Under the pieces are notes generated by a model. The model did not search any database. It had not been told where the DNA came from and saw only the letters and a program-made list of their open reading frames with translations. Position numbers and translations under genes: made by a program. Shown piece after piece: positions 26,374-36,218 of a stretch of DNA of 64,000 bases; the first letter of the stretch is position 1, and every line of letters starts with the position of its first letter. The DNA is from Ruminococcus sp. JC304. Lineage in GTDB: Bacteria > Bacillota > Clostridia > Lachnospirales > Lachnospiraceae. Where the stretch lies: assembly GCA_000285855.2 (NCBI GenBank), contig HE978651.1:943040-1007039 (forward strand). The letters are read 5' to 3'.

Positions 26374-27912
26374 GTGAGTGGTAATACTATGATCATATTG
26401 TCCGCATTTGTAGCATATCTGTTACTTATGATAGTGATCGGTGTGGTTTATATGAAGAAAACAAATAACTCAGAGGATTATTTTCTGGGAGGCAGAGGGC
26501 TGAATGCCTGGGTGGCAGCTCTGTCTGCGCAGGCATCTGATATGAGCGGATGGCTTCTGATGGGGCTTCCGGGTGCTATCTATTCACTGGGAACCGGACA
26601 GATCTGGATCGCAGTGGGACTTTTTATCGGAACTGTACTAAACTGGCTGTGTATATCCAGAAGGCTCCGCAGATATACCATAGCAGCCAATAATTCCATG
26701 ACGATCCCTGCATTTTTTGAGAATCGTTTTCAGGATAAGAAGCGAATCCTGCTTCTGATCTCATCAATTGTAATTGTGATTTTTTTCCTGGTGTATACGG
26801 CATCCGCACTGGCAGCAGGTGGTAAACTGTTTAATACCGTATTTGGAATTGATTATCATATAGCACTGGCAATAGGAGCCGGAGTTATTCTCTGCTATAC
26901 CTTTATGGGTGGATTTATGGCAGTCTGTGTAACTGATTTTGTACAGGGAACACTGATGCTGATAGGTCTTCTTGTTGTACCGCTGGTTGCTTATTTTATG
27001 CTTCCGGGAAATCTGGCGGATCTGCTGAACCAGAGCGGGGCACCGGGAGGAGCAGCAGCTTTCCTTAATGCATTTGAGAACGGAGAACGTAATTATACTT
27101 TTATTGAGATTTTCTCACAGCTTGCATGGGGACTGGGATATTGTGGAATGCCCCATATCCTTACCCGTTTTATGGCTGTGAAGAGTGAAAAAGAGCTGAA
27201 AAAATCCAGTGTGATCGCTATTGTGTGGGATATTCTTTCTCTGTCTGCAGCATGCTTTATCGGTGTGATCGGACGTGCTTACCTGTTACCGGAAGTTCTG
27301 GGAACAGAGGGGGCATCTTCCTCTGAAAGTGTGTTTATAGAGATGATCGGGAAACTGTTTTCCAATGACCTTGCACTTCCGTTTATCGGAGGAATTTTCC
27401 TCTGTGGTATTTTAGCGGCGATTATGTCCACAGCGGATTCCCAGCTTCTGGTAACTGCATCAGCAGCTTCTGAGGATTTGTATCATCAGTTTGTAAAGAA
27501 GGATGCAGATTCCAAAGAGGTTTTAACAGTTGCCAGATTTACAGTTATTATTGTTTCTGTTCTTGCTTTTGTAATTGCCTGGAATCCAAACAGCAGTATT
27601 ATGGGATTGGTATCAAATGCCTGGGCAGGACTGGGAGCAGCCTTTGGCCCCGTCGTGGTAATGTCTCTGTTCTGGAGACGTACTAATCTGGCAGGAGCTG
27701 TGGCAGGAATTGTTTCCGGCGGTCTGACTGTTATTATCTGGGACTACATTCCATTTGTATCCGGACAGACACTTGGTACCTATACGGGATTATATTCTCT
27801 GGCAGTGGGATTTGCAGTAAGTCTGGTAATGATTCTTGTATTCAGTCTTGCAACAAAAGCACCGTCTAAAGAAATCACAGATGTGTTTGATGAAGTGGCT
27901 TCTATGAAATAA
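26374..27912 (+). CDS. putP: Sodium/proline symporter (PutP type)
   Basis: A 512-residue sodium:solute symporter with about 13 membrane segments, most like PutP, which imports proline with Na+. Visible family marks are the EDYFLGGRGLNAWVAALSAQASDMSGWLLMG-type opening (SSS signature, in parts), MGGFMAVCVTDFVQG, LILPHILTRFMAV-like region near residue 270, and AAIMSTADSQLLVTASA. I choose GTG 26374 because AAGGAGG ends 9 bases upstream; the open frame extends further but without a site. A terminator follows the gene. Transport of proline rather than a related solute is inferred from overall similarity. Confidence 0.88.
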   Translation: MSGNTMIILSAFVAYLLLMIVIGVVYMKKTNNSEDYFLGGRGLNAWVAALSAQASDMSGWLLMGLPGAIYSLGTGQIWIAVGLFIGTVLNWLCISRRLRRYTIAANNSMTIPAFFENRFQDKKRILLLISSIVIVIFFLVYTASALAAGGKLFNTVFGIDYHIALAIGAGVILCYTFMGGFMAVCVTDFVQGTLMLIGLLVVPLVAYFMLPGNLADLLNQSGAPGGAAAFLNAFENGERNYTFIEIFSQLAWGLGYCGMPHILTRFMAVKSEKELKKSSVIAIVWDILSLSAACFIGVIGRAYLLPEVLGTEGASSSESVFIEMIGKLFSNDLALPFIGGIFLCGILAAIMSTADSQLLVTASAASEDLYHQFVKKDADSKEVLTVARFTVIIVSVLAFVIAWNPNSSIMGLVSNAWAGLGAAFGPVVVMSLFWRRTNLAGAVAGIVSGGLTVIIWDYIPFVSGQTLGTYTGLYSLAVGFAVSLVMILVFSLATKAPSKEITDVFDEVASMK

Positions 27913-27946
27913 AGGGCTATCCAATTTTAGAGGAATTTGTTATAAT

Positions 27947-27981
27947 AGCAGTAGCGCGAGAAATTGTGCTGCTGCTTTTTT
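27947..27981 (+). terminator. Terminator after putP
   Basis: AGCAGTAGC pairs with GCTGCTGCT (imperfect) and is followed by six T. Confidence 0.65.
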
Positions 27982-27983
27982 AA

Positions 27984-28028
27984 CCGAATCAAGCAAGTAG
28001 CGAAGCGGATGATTTTATCCGCTTGAAT
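27984..28028. repeat. CAAGTAGCGAAG hairpin repeat, copy 2
   Basis: AAGCAAGTAGCGAAG leads into a hairpin AAGCGGAT/ATCCGCTT with loop GATTTT. It shares leader and hairpin design with copy 1 (5281-5325), and lies between a terminator and the next start codon in both cases. Confidence 0.7.
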
Positions 28029-28051
28029 TAAAAAACAAGAAGGTGTATAAC

Positions 28052-29167
28052 ATGAAAAAATATGATTATCTGATTGTAGGAGCGGGACTTTTCGGTGCAG
28101 TTTTTGCACATGAAGCTACCAAAAAGGGAAAAACCTGTCTGGTTATTGATAAGAGAGGACATATTGGGGGAAATATTTATACGGAAGAGGTAGAGGGAAT
28201 CCAGGTGCACAGATATGGAGCACATATCTTCCATACCTCCAGAAAGAATGTATGGGAGTATATCAATCAGTTTGCTGAGTTTAATCATTTTGTAAATTCC
28301 CCGATTGCTGTTTATAAAGATGAATTATACAATCTTCCGTTTAACATGAATACATTTCATCAGCTGTGGGGGGTAAAGACTCCTGCACAGGCGAAGGCGA
28401 AGATCCAGGAGCAGATAGCCAGAATGCATATTACTCATCCTAAAAACCTGGAAGAGCAGGCTCTGGCTCTGGTAGGACAGGATGTATATGAGAAGCTGAT
28501 AGAGGGATATACACGGAAACAGTGGGGAAGAGAGTGCAAGGATCTGCCATCATTTATTATTAAGAGACTTCCTCTTAGATATACCTATGACAACAATTAT
28601 TTTAAGGATCCATATCAGGGTATCCCTAAGGGTGGCTATACCCGCATTATCAAAAAAATGCTTGAGGGTGTGCAGGTATGCCTGAATACTGACTTTTTTG
28701 CAAATAAAAAGGAACTGATGGATCAGGCTGAAAAGGTTCTTTTTACAGGTATGATCGATGAATTTTATGACTATTGCTATGGTGAACTGGAATACCGTTC
28801 CCTGCGTTTTGAGACAGAAACCCTGGAAATGGGTAACTATCAGGGAAATGCTGTGGTCAATTATACAGATTATGAGGTGCCTTATACAAGAATCATTGAG
28901 CATAAGCATTTTGAGTTTGGAACTCAGCCAAAGACAGTGATCACCAGAGAGTATCCCGCTGCCTGGGAAAAAGGCAGGGAGCCTTATTATCCGGTAAATG
29001 ATCCCAAGAACAGTGAATTATTTGATAAATATGAGCGAAAAGCCCTGGAGGAGAAAAAAATACTTTTCGGAGGCAGACTGGGTATGTACCGCTATATGGA
29101 TATGGATCAGGTGATTGAAGAAGCTCTTGCAATGGCAGAAACTGAGCTTGCCTATGAGGAAGAATAA
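28052..29167 (+). CDS. glf: UDP-galactopyranose mutase
   Basis: A 371-residue flavoenzyme interconverting UDP-galactopyranose and UDP-galactofuranose, the donor for galactofuranose in surface glycans. The FAD-binding VGAGLFGAVFA opens the protein, then RGHIGGN and YGAHIFHT near residue 55, typical of Glf. The C-terminal RLGMYRYMDMDQVI includes the FAD/substrate Arg. I choose ATG 28052 (AAGAAGG upstream) over a GTG nine bases earlier. It stands without glycosyltransferase neighbours; with rfbABD further along, it points to a complex surface polysaccharide made from dispersed genes. Confidence 0.95.
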   Translation: MKKYDYLIVGAGLFGAVFAHEATKKGKTCLVIDKRGHIGGNIYTEEVEGIQVHRYGAHIFHTSRKNVWEYINQFAEFNHFVNSPIAVYKDELYNLPFNMNTFHQLWGVKTPAQAKAKIQEQIARMHITHPKNLEEQALALVGQDVYEKLIEGYTRKQWGRECKDLPSFIIKRLPLRYTYDNNYFKDPYQGIPKGGYTRIIKKMLEGVQVCLNTDFFANKKELMDQAEKVLFTGMIDEFYDYCYGELEYRSLRFETETLEMGNYQGNAVVNYTDYEVPYTRIIEHKHFEFGTQPKTVITREYPAAWEKGREPYYPVNDPKNSELFDKYERKALEEKKILFGGRLGMYRYMDMDQVIEEALAMAETELAYEEE

Positions 29168-29223
29168 AAAAGACTGAGAATAATAAAATAATATATAAAT
29201 GAAAACGAAAGGAACAAAGGTTT

Positions 29224-29823
29224 ATGGAAGATACACAGCTGATTGCCCTTTATTATAAAGAACATGATCCTATGAAAAGAAAAATGTTTTTGGATCAGTC
29301 CATTGCAGCAGGAGAGGACACAGAGGGGAATGCCATTAGAAAGGAACTTTGGGATATTCGCTACAGTGCTGTTTCTGAGACTGGAGATGGACGTGCTGAC
29401 GGATATTTGGGACTGTGGATGTCTCTGGAATACAACAGGGATGCAGGCAGGAGATTCTTTGGCATGAAAAGTGCAAAAAAAGAAATCGGTAAACATCTGG
29501 AAAAATTGAAATTCAGAGAATTTCAGCAGGGAGATGCACTTCGCCAGGAGCTTTTGTACAAAGAATGCTGCCATATGGTGAAAACGTACATGGAATTGTG
29601 TGAAAAGGATAAGAATTATAATACCATAATCTGCGGAATCGTTCCCATCGGAGAAAAAGGTGCCAAAAACAAATTACAGATAGATATTTATGAGACTGCT
29701 GTACAGCTCCCTGTAAACCTTGATATGCAGGAAGAACTGGGGATTATTACCAGGGCAGCAAGGGAAGCTTATGAAAAGCATTTTCCGGGTGAAGGCGGAC
29801 TGGACGCAAAAACAGGTAAATAA
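29224..29823 (+). CDS. Conserved hypothetical protein (possibly DUF6553)
   Basis: A 199-residue soluble protein, largely helical by composition (many Glu, Lys, Leu), without signal or membrane segments. Features include an N-terminal LIALYYKEHDPMKRKMFLDQ helix pair and a central Arg/Lys-rich DAGRRFFGMKSAKKEIGKHL. I believe it belongs to a small Lachnospiraceae family annotated as DUF6553, but this is from memory and unsure. It sits 56 bases after glf and 50 bases before the M16C protease in the same direction and may be cotranscribed. No catalytic motif is evident. Confidence 0.6.
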   Translation: MEDTQLIALYYKEHDPMKRKMFLDQSIAAGEDTEGNAIRKELWDIRYSAVSETGDGRADGYLGLWMSLEYNRDAGRRFFGMKSAKKEIGKHLEKLKFREFQQGDALRQELLYKECCHMVKTYMELCEKDKNYNTIICGIVPIGEKGAKNKLQIDIYETAVQLPVNLDMQEELGIITRAAREAYEKHFPGEGGLDAKTGK

Positions 29824-29873
29824 AGTTACTGTGAACAGAGGGGGCAGTAATAAAAAATAACTTGGAGGCAGAA

Positions 29874-32798
29874 ATGAACAAAGAGAATTTGACAGCATAT
29901 GAAGTGATAATGGAGGAAAATCTTACAGATATTCATTCCAGGGGATGGCTGCTTCGCCATAAAAAAACCGGCGCAAGAGTTATGCTGATCGAGAATGATG
30001 ATGAGAATAAAGTATTTAATATCGCATTTCGCACACCGCCTAAGGACAGCACAGGTGTGGCACACATCCTGGAGCACAGTGTGCTCTGCGGATCCAGGGA
30101 GTTTCCATTAAAGGATCCTTTTGTGGAACTGGTAAAGGGTTCTCTGAACACATTCCTGAATGCCATGACTTATCCGGATAAAACCTGCTATCCTGTAGCA
30201 AGCTGTAATGATCAGGATTTCCAGAATCTGATGCATGTTTATCTGGATGCGGTATTCTATCCGAATATTTATAAGAGAGAAGAGATTTTCCGTCAGGAAG
30301 GCTGGAACTATCATCTGGAACAGCCGGAAGGACCTCTGAAATATAATGGTGTTGTATACAATGAGATGAAGGGGGCATTTTCTTCTCCGGATGAGGTTCT
30401 GGAGCGTGAGATCATGAACCATCTCTTTCCTGATACCACTTATGGCTGTGAGTCAGGCGGTGATCCGAAAAATATCCCGGATCTTACCTATGAGGATTTT
30501 CTGAATTTCCATAAAACCTATTATCATCCGTCTAACAGTTATATTTATCTCTATGGAAACATGGATATGGATGAGAAGCTTAACTTCCTTGATGAGCATT
30601 ATCTGTCTCATTTTGAATACCTGGATGTGGATTCTGTGATCCGGGAACAGAGAGCATTTGACGAGTGCCGGGATGTGGCTTTGGAGTATCCCATCGCAGA
30701 GAATGAGGGAGAAGAGGATAATACCTATCTTTCTTACAATATGATCGCCGGAAATGCCGGGGACAGCCAGATGGCAATGGCATTTGAAGTCCTTGACTAT
30801 GCTCTTTTAAGTGCACCGGGAGCACCACTGAAGCAGGCACTTTTGGATGCAAAGCTAGGCAAGGATGTCTATGGCTCTTATGATGACGGAATTCTTCAGC
30901 CATATTTTACAGTGATCGCAAAGGGCTCCAATCCTGATAGAAAAGAAGAGTTTGTATCTGTGATCAGACAGGTACTTGGAAATATTGTTAAGAATGGAAT
31001 TGATAAAAAAGCGGTGGAAGCGGGAATCAATTATTTTGAATTCCGTTACCGTGAGGCAGACTTCTCCTCTTATCCAAAGGGACTGATGTACAGTCTTGAT
31101 ATTTTGGGAGACTGGCTGTATGAGAGTAAAGCTCCTTTTGCACAGGTGCAGATGCTCAGGGTATTTGAGAATCTGAAGAAAGCAGTAAATGAAGGATATT
31201 TTGAAGAGCTGATCCGCAGATATCTTCTTGAGAATCCTCATGGCTGTATTCTTACTCTTGTGCCGAAGAAGGGACTGGCAGCTCAGCGTGAGAAAGAGCT
31301 GGAAGAGAAACTGGAAGCATACAGAAGCAGTCTTTCTGAAGAAGAACTGAATACAATGGTTGAGAAGACCAAAGCATTGGAAGCATATCAGGAATCTGAG
31401 GAGGATCCGGAAGCACTGGAATGTATTCCTATGTTAAAGAGAAGTGATATTAAGAAAGAGGCCGGGAACTTTGTAAATGAAGAATTATCTGTAGATGACA
31501 GCCTGTTCCTTTATCATGAGGTATGTACAAATGGTATCGGATATGTAGATCTGATGTTTAAGACGGACAGTATTGCACCGGAACAGATCCCTTATCTGGG
31601 ACTGCTGAAATCTGTGCTGGGATATGTGGATACAAAGGAGCACACATACGGAGAGCTGTTCAATGAGATCAATGCCAATACAGGCGGTATCAACTGCGGA
31701 GTAGAGGTTTTTGACAGAGCTGATTCAACAGAAGAGTTTCAGGCTATGTTCTCTGTAAGGGGTAAGGCGCTTTATACAAAACTGGATTTTCTTTTCAAAA
31801 TGATCCAGGAGATCCTGAACAGTTCAAAACTGGAAGATACAAAACGTCTCTATGAGATTATTGCGTCTGTGAAATCCCGTGCCCAGGTAAATCTGACAGG
31901 TGCAGGACATTCCACTGCTGTGCTGAGAGCGACAGCATATTCTTCACCTATGGCTGCATTTCAGGATGAGATGGCAGGAATCGGATATTATCAGTTTATC
32001 GAGAAGCTGGAGAAAGATTTTGACCAGAGAAAAGAAGAAACTGTAGAAGAACTTCGCAGACTGATGAAAGAGATCCTTCGTCCTGAGAACTTTATAATCA
32101 ACTATACAGGAGAGAAGGAATCACTGGAAACTGTTAAGAAGCTGGCATTATCTGTAAAAGAGGGACTTTGCACAGATCCTGTGGAGAGATCACAGGAAAA
32201 ACTGACCTGCACAAAGAAGAACGAAGGCTTTAAGACTTCAGGACAGGTCCAGTATGTGGCCCAGACCGGTAACTTTAAGAAAAAAGGTCTGGAATATACA
32301 GGTGCACTGGAAATTCTGAAAGTTATCTTAAGTTATGACTATCTGTGGATCAATCTGCGTGTAAAAGGCGGCGCATATGGCTGTATGAGCGGATTTAAGA
32401 GAAATGGAGAGAGCTATCTGGTGTCCTACCGTGATCCTCATCTGAAACGTACGCTGGATGTATATAAGGGAATTCCGGAGTATATCCGAGGTTTCCAGGC
32501 AGATGAAAGAGAGATGACAAAATATATCATCGGTACTATCAGTGGCAAGGATGTGCCCAAAACACCTCAGATGAAAGGCTCTGTTTCAAAGACAGCCTAT
32601 TTCTGCGGTGTGACAGAAGAGATGATCCAGAAAGAGAGAGATCAGATCCTGAATGCATCTGTGGAGGATATCCATGGGCTGGCTGAGATCATAGAAGCAG
32701 TTCTGGCAGCAGACCAGATCTGTGTTGTTGGAAGCGAGAGCAAGGTATCTGAGGCTTCTGATGTACTGATGGAAGTGAAATCACTGGTCAACTGTTGA
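29874..32798 (+). CDS. M16C insulinase-family metalloprotease
   Basis: A 974-residue peptidase of the presequence-protease (PreP/falcilysin) group, which degrades short unstructured peptides in a closed chamber. The inverted zinc motif HILEH is at about residues 63-67, with the distal Glu region YNEMKGAFSSPDEV near 160-175. Two halves of similar fold are joined by a charged helical hairpin around residue 500. A late GGAYG segment with RDPHLKRTLDVY matches the family C-terminal domain. No signal peptide is seen. The start at 29874 follows GGAGGCAG. era follows after 66 bases. Confidence 0.93.
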   Translation: MNKENLTAYEVIMEENLTDIHSRGWLLRHKKTGARVMLIENDDENKVFNIAFRTPPKDSTGVAHILEHSVLCGSREFPLKDPFVELVKGSLNTFLNAMTYPDKTCYPVASCNDQDFQNLMHVYLDAVFYPNIYKREEIFRQEGWNYHLEQPEGPLKYNGVVYNEMKGAFSSPDEVLEREIMNHLFPDTTYGCESGGDPKNIPDLTYEDFLNFHKTYYHPSNSYIYLYGNMDMDEKLNFLDEHYLSHFEYLDVDSVIREQRAFDECRDVALEYPIAENEGEEDNTYLSYNMIAGNAGDSQMAMAFEVLDYALLSAPGAPLKQALLDAKLGKDVYGSYDDGILQPYFTVIAKGSNPDRKEEFVSVIRQVLGNIVKNGIDKKAVEAGINYFEFRYREADFSSYPKGLMYSLDILGDWLYESKAPFAQVQMLRVFENLKKAVNEGYFEELIRRYLLENPHGCILTLVPKKGLAAQREKELEEKLEAYRSSLSEEELNTMVEKTKALEAYQESEEDPEALECIPMLKRSDIKKEAGNFVNEELSVDDSLFLYHEVCTNGIGYVDLMFKTDSIAPEQIPYLGLLKSVLGYVDTKEHTYGELFNEINANTGGINCGVEVFDRADSTEEFQAMFSVRGKALYTKLDFLFKMIQEILNSSKLEDTKRLYEIIASVKSRAQVNLTGAGHSTAVLRATAYSSPMAAFQDEMAGIGYYQFIEKLEKDFDQRKEETVEELRRLMKEILRPENFIINYTGEKESLETVKKLALSVKEGLCTDPVERSQEKLTCTKKNEGFKTSGQVQYVAQTGNFKKKGLEYTGALEILKVILSYDYLWINLRVKGGAYGCMSGFKRNGESYLVSYRDPHLKRTLDVYKGIPEYIRGFQADEREMTKYIIGTISGKDVPKTPQMKGSVSKTAYFCGVTEEMIQKERDQILNASVEDIHGLAEIIEAVLAADQICVVGSESKVSEASDVLMEVKSLVNC

Positions 32799-32864
32799 GA
32801 GTAAACATGATATTATGTTGCAGATATAGATGGAAAAGTAATAATTTATAAGGAAAAGAACAAA

Positions 32865-33773
32865 ATGAACGAAAATTTTAAATCCGGATTTGTAGCGATC
32901 ATCGGACGCCCAAATGTAGGAAAGTCTACTCTGATGAATCACCTGATCGGTCAGAAGATCGCCATTACATCCAAGAAACCACAGACAACCAGAAACCGTA
33001 TCCAGACAGTCTATACCTGTGATGAAGGACAGATTGTATTTCTTGATACCCCGGGTATCCATAAAGCAAAAAACAAGCTGGGAGAATATATGGTCCAGGT
33101 GGCAGAACGAACACTGAAGGAAGTAGATGCCATTATGTGGCTGGTGGAGCCAAGTACCTTTATCGGAGCCGGGGAGAGACATATAGCAGAACAGCTTCAG
33201 GGAATCGGAGTACCTGTGATCCTGATCATCAATAAGATCGATACAGTATCTAAAGAGGAAATACTTCCTGCTATTGATACCTACCGTAAGGTATGCGATT
33301 TTGCAGAGATCATTCCATGTTCCGCACTGCGGGGACAGAATACCCAGGATATTATCGGCTGTATCCTGAAATATCTTCCATATGGACCAATGTTTTATGA
33401 TGAGGATACGGTCACAGATCAGCCTCAGCGCCAGATTGTGGCTGAGGTCATCCGTGAGAAGGCTCTTCATGCTCTGGATGCAGAAATTCCCCACGGGATC
33501 GCAGTTGCCATTGATCAGATGAAAACACGTCCCGGAAAAAATCCGATCGTGGATATTGATGCGACTATCATCTGCGAGAGAGAGTCTCATAAGGGAATCA
33601 TCATCGGCAAACAGGGTGCCATGCTGAAAAAGATTGGAAGCAATGCAAGATATGAGATTGAGCGAATGCTGGAATCAAAGGTTAATCTGAAGCTTTGGGT
33701 AAAGGTAAAAAAGGACTGGAGGGACAGTGATTTCCTTATCAAGAACTTCGGATATGACAAAAAAGAAATCTGA
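32865..33773 (+). CDS. era: GTPase Era
   Basis: A 302-residue essential GTPase that binds the 3' end of 16S rRNA in 30S assembly. G-motifs are clear: GRPNVGKST (P-loop), the switch region PQTTRNR, DTPGIHKAKNKLGEYM, and NKIDTV for guanine specificity. The C-terminal KH domain includes IICERESHKGIIIGKQGAMLKKIG. Length is standard. The start has AAGGAAAAG upstream. recO follows after 20 bases, a common pairing of era with DNA-repair gene recO. Confidence 0.97.
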   Translation: MNENFKSGFVAIIGRPNVGKSTLMNHLIGQKIAITSKKPQTTRNRIQTVYTCDEGQIVFLDTPGIHKAKNKLGEYMVQVAERTLKEVDAIMWLVEPSTFIGAGERHIAEQLQGIGVPVILIINKIDTVSKEEILPAIDTYRKVCDFAEIIPCSALRGQNTQDIIGCILKYLPYGPMFYDEDTVTDQPQRQIVAEVIREKALHALDAEIPHGIAVAIDQMKTRPGKNPIVDIDATIICERESHKGIIIGKQGAMLKKIGSNARYEIERMLESKVNLKLWVKVKKDWRDSDFLIKNFGYDKKEI

Positions 33774-33793
33774 GAATATGTAAGGATAAATCA

Positions 33794-34546
33794 ATGAGTG
33801 ATCTGATAACTGTGCAGGGAGTGGTACTTTCAGCCATGCCTGTGGGAGAATATGACAAGCGGATTGTTCTTCTCACAAGAGAGAGAGGAAAAATTTCTGC
33901 TTTTGCAAAAGGCGCACGCCGCCCGAACAGCCCTTTTCTGGCAGCTGCAACTCCCTTTGTTTTTGGTATTTTTACTCTTTATGAGGGCAGGACAAGCTAC
34001 AATCTGAATCAGGTATCTATCACTCATCATTTTGCAGAACTGGCAGAAAAACAGCCGGGTATCTATTATGGTTTCTATTTTCTGGAACTGGCAGACTATT
34101 TTGGACAGGAAGGAACCGATGAGAAGGATGCCATGAATCTGCTGTATGTGACGGTGAAAGCTCTTTTGAATCCACACATTGAGGATCGGCTGATTCGCTG
34201 TATTTTTGAATTGAGGATGATGGTTGTCCAGGGAATGGGTCCCTCTCTTTTTAACTGTACAGGCTGTGGAAAACAGCCTGGAGAAGAAGAGAAACTTTTC
34301 TTTTCTCAGGAGGCACATGGGATATTGTGCAAGGAATGTCTGAGACAGGTGAAAGATGGGGGAAGAATCTCTCAGTCAGCCCTTTATGTCATGCGGTATG
34401 CTGCAGTGGCAGACCTGGGAAAACTCTATACTTTCACTGTGAAGGAGGAAGTACTGGTGGAATTAGAGCGTTTCATACATAAATATATAGCGAAAAATAC
34501 AGATAAAAAGTTCAAAAGCCTTGAAATTCTGGAAATAATGAGTTGA
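33794..34546 (+). CDS. recO: DNA repair protein RecO
   Basis: A 250-residue RecF-pathway mediator that anneals single-stranded DNA and helps load RecA with RecR. The N-terminal OB domain carries VLSAMPVGEYDKRIVLLTRERGK in pieces, FAKGARRPNSPF is a conserved basic patch, and the C-terminal part holds a four-Cys zinc site (CTGCGK and CKEC, about residues 153-185). It lies 20 bases after era, likely in the same transcript, and is followed by a separate promoter for glyQS. Confidence 0.95.
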   Translation: MSDLITVQGVVLSAMPVGEYDKRIVLLTRERGKISAFAKGARRPNSPFLAAATPFVFGIFTLYEGRTSYNLNQVSITHHFAELAEKQPGIYYGFYFLELADYFGQEGTDEKDAMNLLYVTVKALLNPHIEDRLIRCIFELRMMVVQGMGPSLFNCTGCGKQPGEEEKLFFSQEAHGILCKECLRQVKDGGRISQSALYVMRYAAVADLGKLYTFTVKEEVLVELERFIHKYIAKNTDKKFKSLEILEIMS

Positions 34547-34552
34547 GAAACC

Positions 34553-34581
34553 TTGCAAAAGAAAAGAGATACAGCTATAAT
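34553..34581 (+). promoter_or_regulatory. Promoter for glycyl-tRNA synthetase
   Basis: TTGCAA (34553-34558), a 17-base spacer, TATAAT (34576-34581). The leader is only about 35 bases, too short for a T-box. Confidence 0.65.
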
Positions 34582-34619
34582 AGCGTTAGTCATATAAATA
34601 AAAGACGAGGAGAATAGTC

Positions 34620-36014
34620 ATGGAAAAAACAATGGACAAAATCATTGCTCTGGCAAAAGCAAGAGGATTTGTTTACCCGGGTTCTGAAATTTATGGTGGT
34701 CTTGCAAATACATGGGACTATGGTAATCTGGGCGTAGAGTTAAAAAATAATGTAAAGCGTGCATGGTGGCAGAAATTTATTCAGGAATCCCCATACAATG
34801 TAGGTGTTGACTGTGCAATCCTGATGAACCCACAGACATGGGTGGCTTCCGGACATCTGGGAAGCTTCTCTGATCCGCTGATGGACTGTAAGGAATGTCA
34901 TGAACGTTTCCGTGCAGACAAGATCATTGAGGACTTCAGCCAGGAGAATGGCATTGAACTGGAGAGCTCTGTAGACGGATGGTCTCAGGAAGAGATGATG
35001 AACTTCATCAAAGATCACAATGTACCATGTCCTACATGCGGCAAACATAATTTTACAGATATCCGTCAGTTTAACCTGATGTTCAAAACTTTCCAGGGTG
35101 TTACTGAGGATGCCAAGAATACAGTATATTTAAGACCTGAGACAGCACAGGGTATTTTCGTAAACTTTAAGAATGTTCAGAGAACATCCCGTAAGAAAAT
35201 CCCATTTGGTATCGGCCAGATCGGTAAATCCTTCCGTAATGAGATCACACCGGGTAACTTCACATTCCGTACCCGTGAATTTGAGCAGATGGAGCTTGAG
35301 TTCTTCTGCGAGCCGGATACAGACCTTGAGTGGTTTGCATACTGGAAGAACTTCTGCCTGAACTGGTTACATTCTCTTGGATTGAAGGATGAAGAAGTTC
35401 GTTATCGTGACCATGATGCAGAAGAATTAAGCTTCTACAGCAAAGCTACTACTGACGTAGAGTTCCTGTTCCCATTCGGATGGGGCGAGCTTTGGGGAAT
35501 CGCTGACAGAACAGATTATGACCTGACTCAGCATCAGAATGTATCCGGACAGGATCTGACATACTTTGACGATGAGAAGAAACAGAAATACATCCCATAT
35601 GTAATCGAGCCGTCACTGGGTGCTGACCGTGTGGTACTTGCATTTCTGTGCAGCGCATATGACGAAGAAGTTCTGGATGCAGAGAAGAATGACGTTCGTA
35701 CAGTTCTTCATTTCCATCCTGCACTTGCACCTGTTAAGATTGGTGTGCTTCCTCTTTCCAAGAAGCTTAATGAGGGCGCAGAGAAGATTTATCAGCAGTT
35801 AAGCAAGAAATATAACTGTGAATATGATGACCGTGGAAATATCGGTAAACGTTACAGAAGACAGGATGAGATCGGTACTCCGTTCTGTGTAACTTATGAT
35901 TTTGAGTCCGAAAACGACGGAGCAGTTACTATCCGTGACCGTGATACTATGGAGCAGGTTCGTGTGAAGATCAATGAACTGGATGCATATTTCGCAGACA
36001 AATTTACATTCTAA
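34620..36014 (+). CDS. glyQS: Glycyl-tRNA synthetase (homodimeric)
   Basis: A 464-residue class II synthetase of the eukaryote-like alpha2 type, charging tRNA-Gly. Class II motif 1 lies near the start ([15 protein letters not shown]). Motif 2 includes [23 protein letters not shown] in pieces and motif 3 [10 protein letters not shown]. Between them, Cys pairs in [12 protein letters not shown] and CPTCGKHN can form a zinc-binding insert. The C-terminal anticodon-binding domain starts near 365 ([12 protein letters not shown]). ACGAGGAG precedes the ATG. This is a single-gene unit with its own promoter and a terminator at 36141. Confidence 0.97.
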   Translation: MEKTMDKIIALAKARGFVYPGSEIYGGLANTWDYGNLGVELKNNVKRAWWQKFIQESPYNVGVDCAILMNPQTWVASGHLGSFSDPLMDCKECHERFRADKIIEDFSQENGIELESSVDGWSQEEMMNFIKDHNVPCPTCGKHNFTDIRQFNLMFKTFQGVTEDAKNTVYLRPETAQGIFVNFKNVQRTSRKKIPFGIGQIGKSFRNEITPGNFTFRTREFEQMELEFFCEPDTDLEWFAYWKNFCLNWLHSLGLKDEEVRYRDHDAEELSFYSKATTDVEFLFPFGWGELWGIADRTDYDLTQHQNVSGQDLTYFDDEKKQKYIPYVIEPSLGADRVVLAFLCSAYDEEVLDAEKNDVRTVLHFHPALAPVKIGVLPLSKKLNEGAEKIYQQLSKKYNCEYDDRGNIGKRYRRQDEIGTPFCVTYDFESENDGAVTIRDRDTMEQVRVKINELDAYFADKFTF

Positions 36015-36140
36015 TTGATTTAGGGAGTAATTTGTGGGTACACCAGATTAGGTACTTTACTGCTTTTAAGTCTGGAATATTAATTTTCGCTGTACTGGTG
36101 GCGGAAAAGAACAGAAAAATAAGATGATATAATAAAAGAC

Positions 36141-36189
36141 AAAGATGTCGCTGAATCAGAATATAATGATCAGCGGCATCTTTGTTTTT
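36141..36189. terminator. Terminator between convergent genes
   Basis: AAAGATGTCGCTG (36141-36153) pairs with CAGCGGCATCTTT (36171-36183), one mismatch-like G-T pair, followed by GTTTTTG. It lies between glyQS and the minus-strand kinase-like gene. Confidence 0.8.
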
Positions 36190-36218
36190 GATGATTTTTA
36201 TGAAAAATTGTGGCGATA

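Noticed and set aside
32781-33590. 269-codon minus-strand frame
   Set aside because: It is antisense to era, a highly conserved gene; shadow.
34547-34619. T-box leader for glycyl-tRNA synthetase
   Set aside because: The leader after the promoter is only about 35 bases, and no T-box sequence or terminator hairpin is present.
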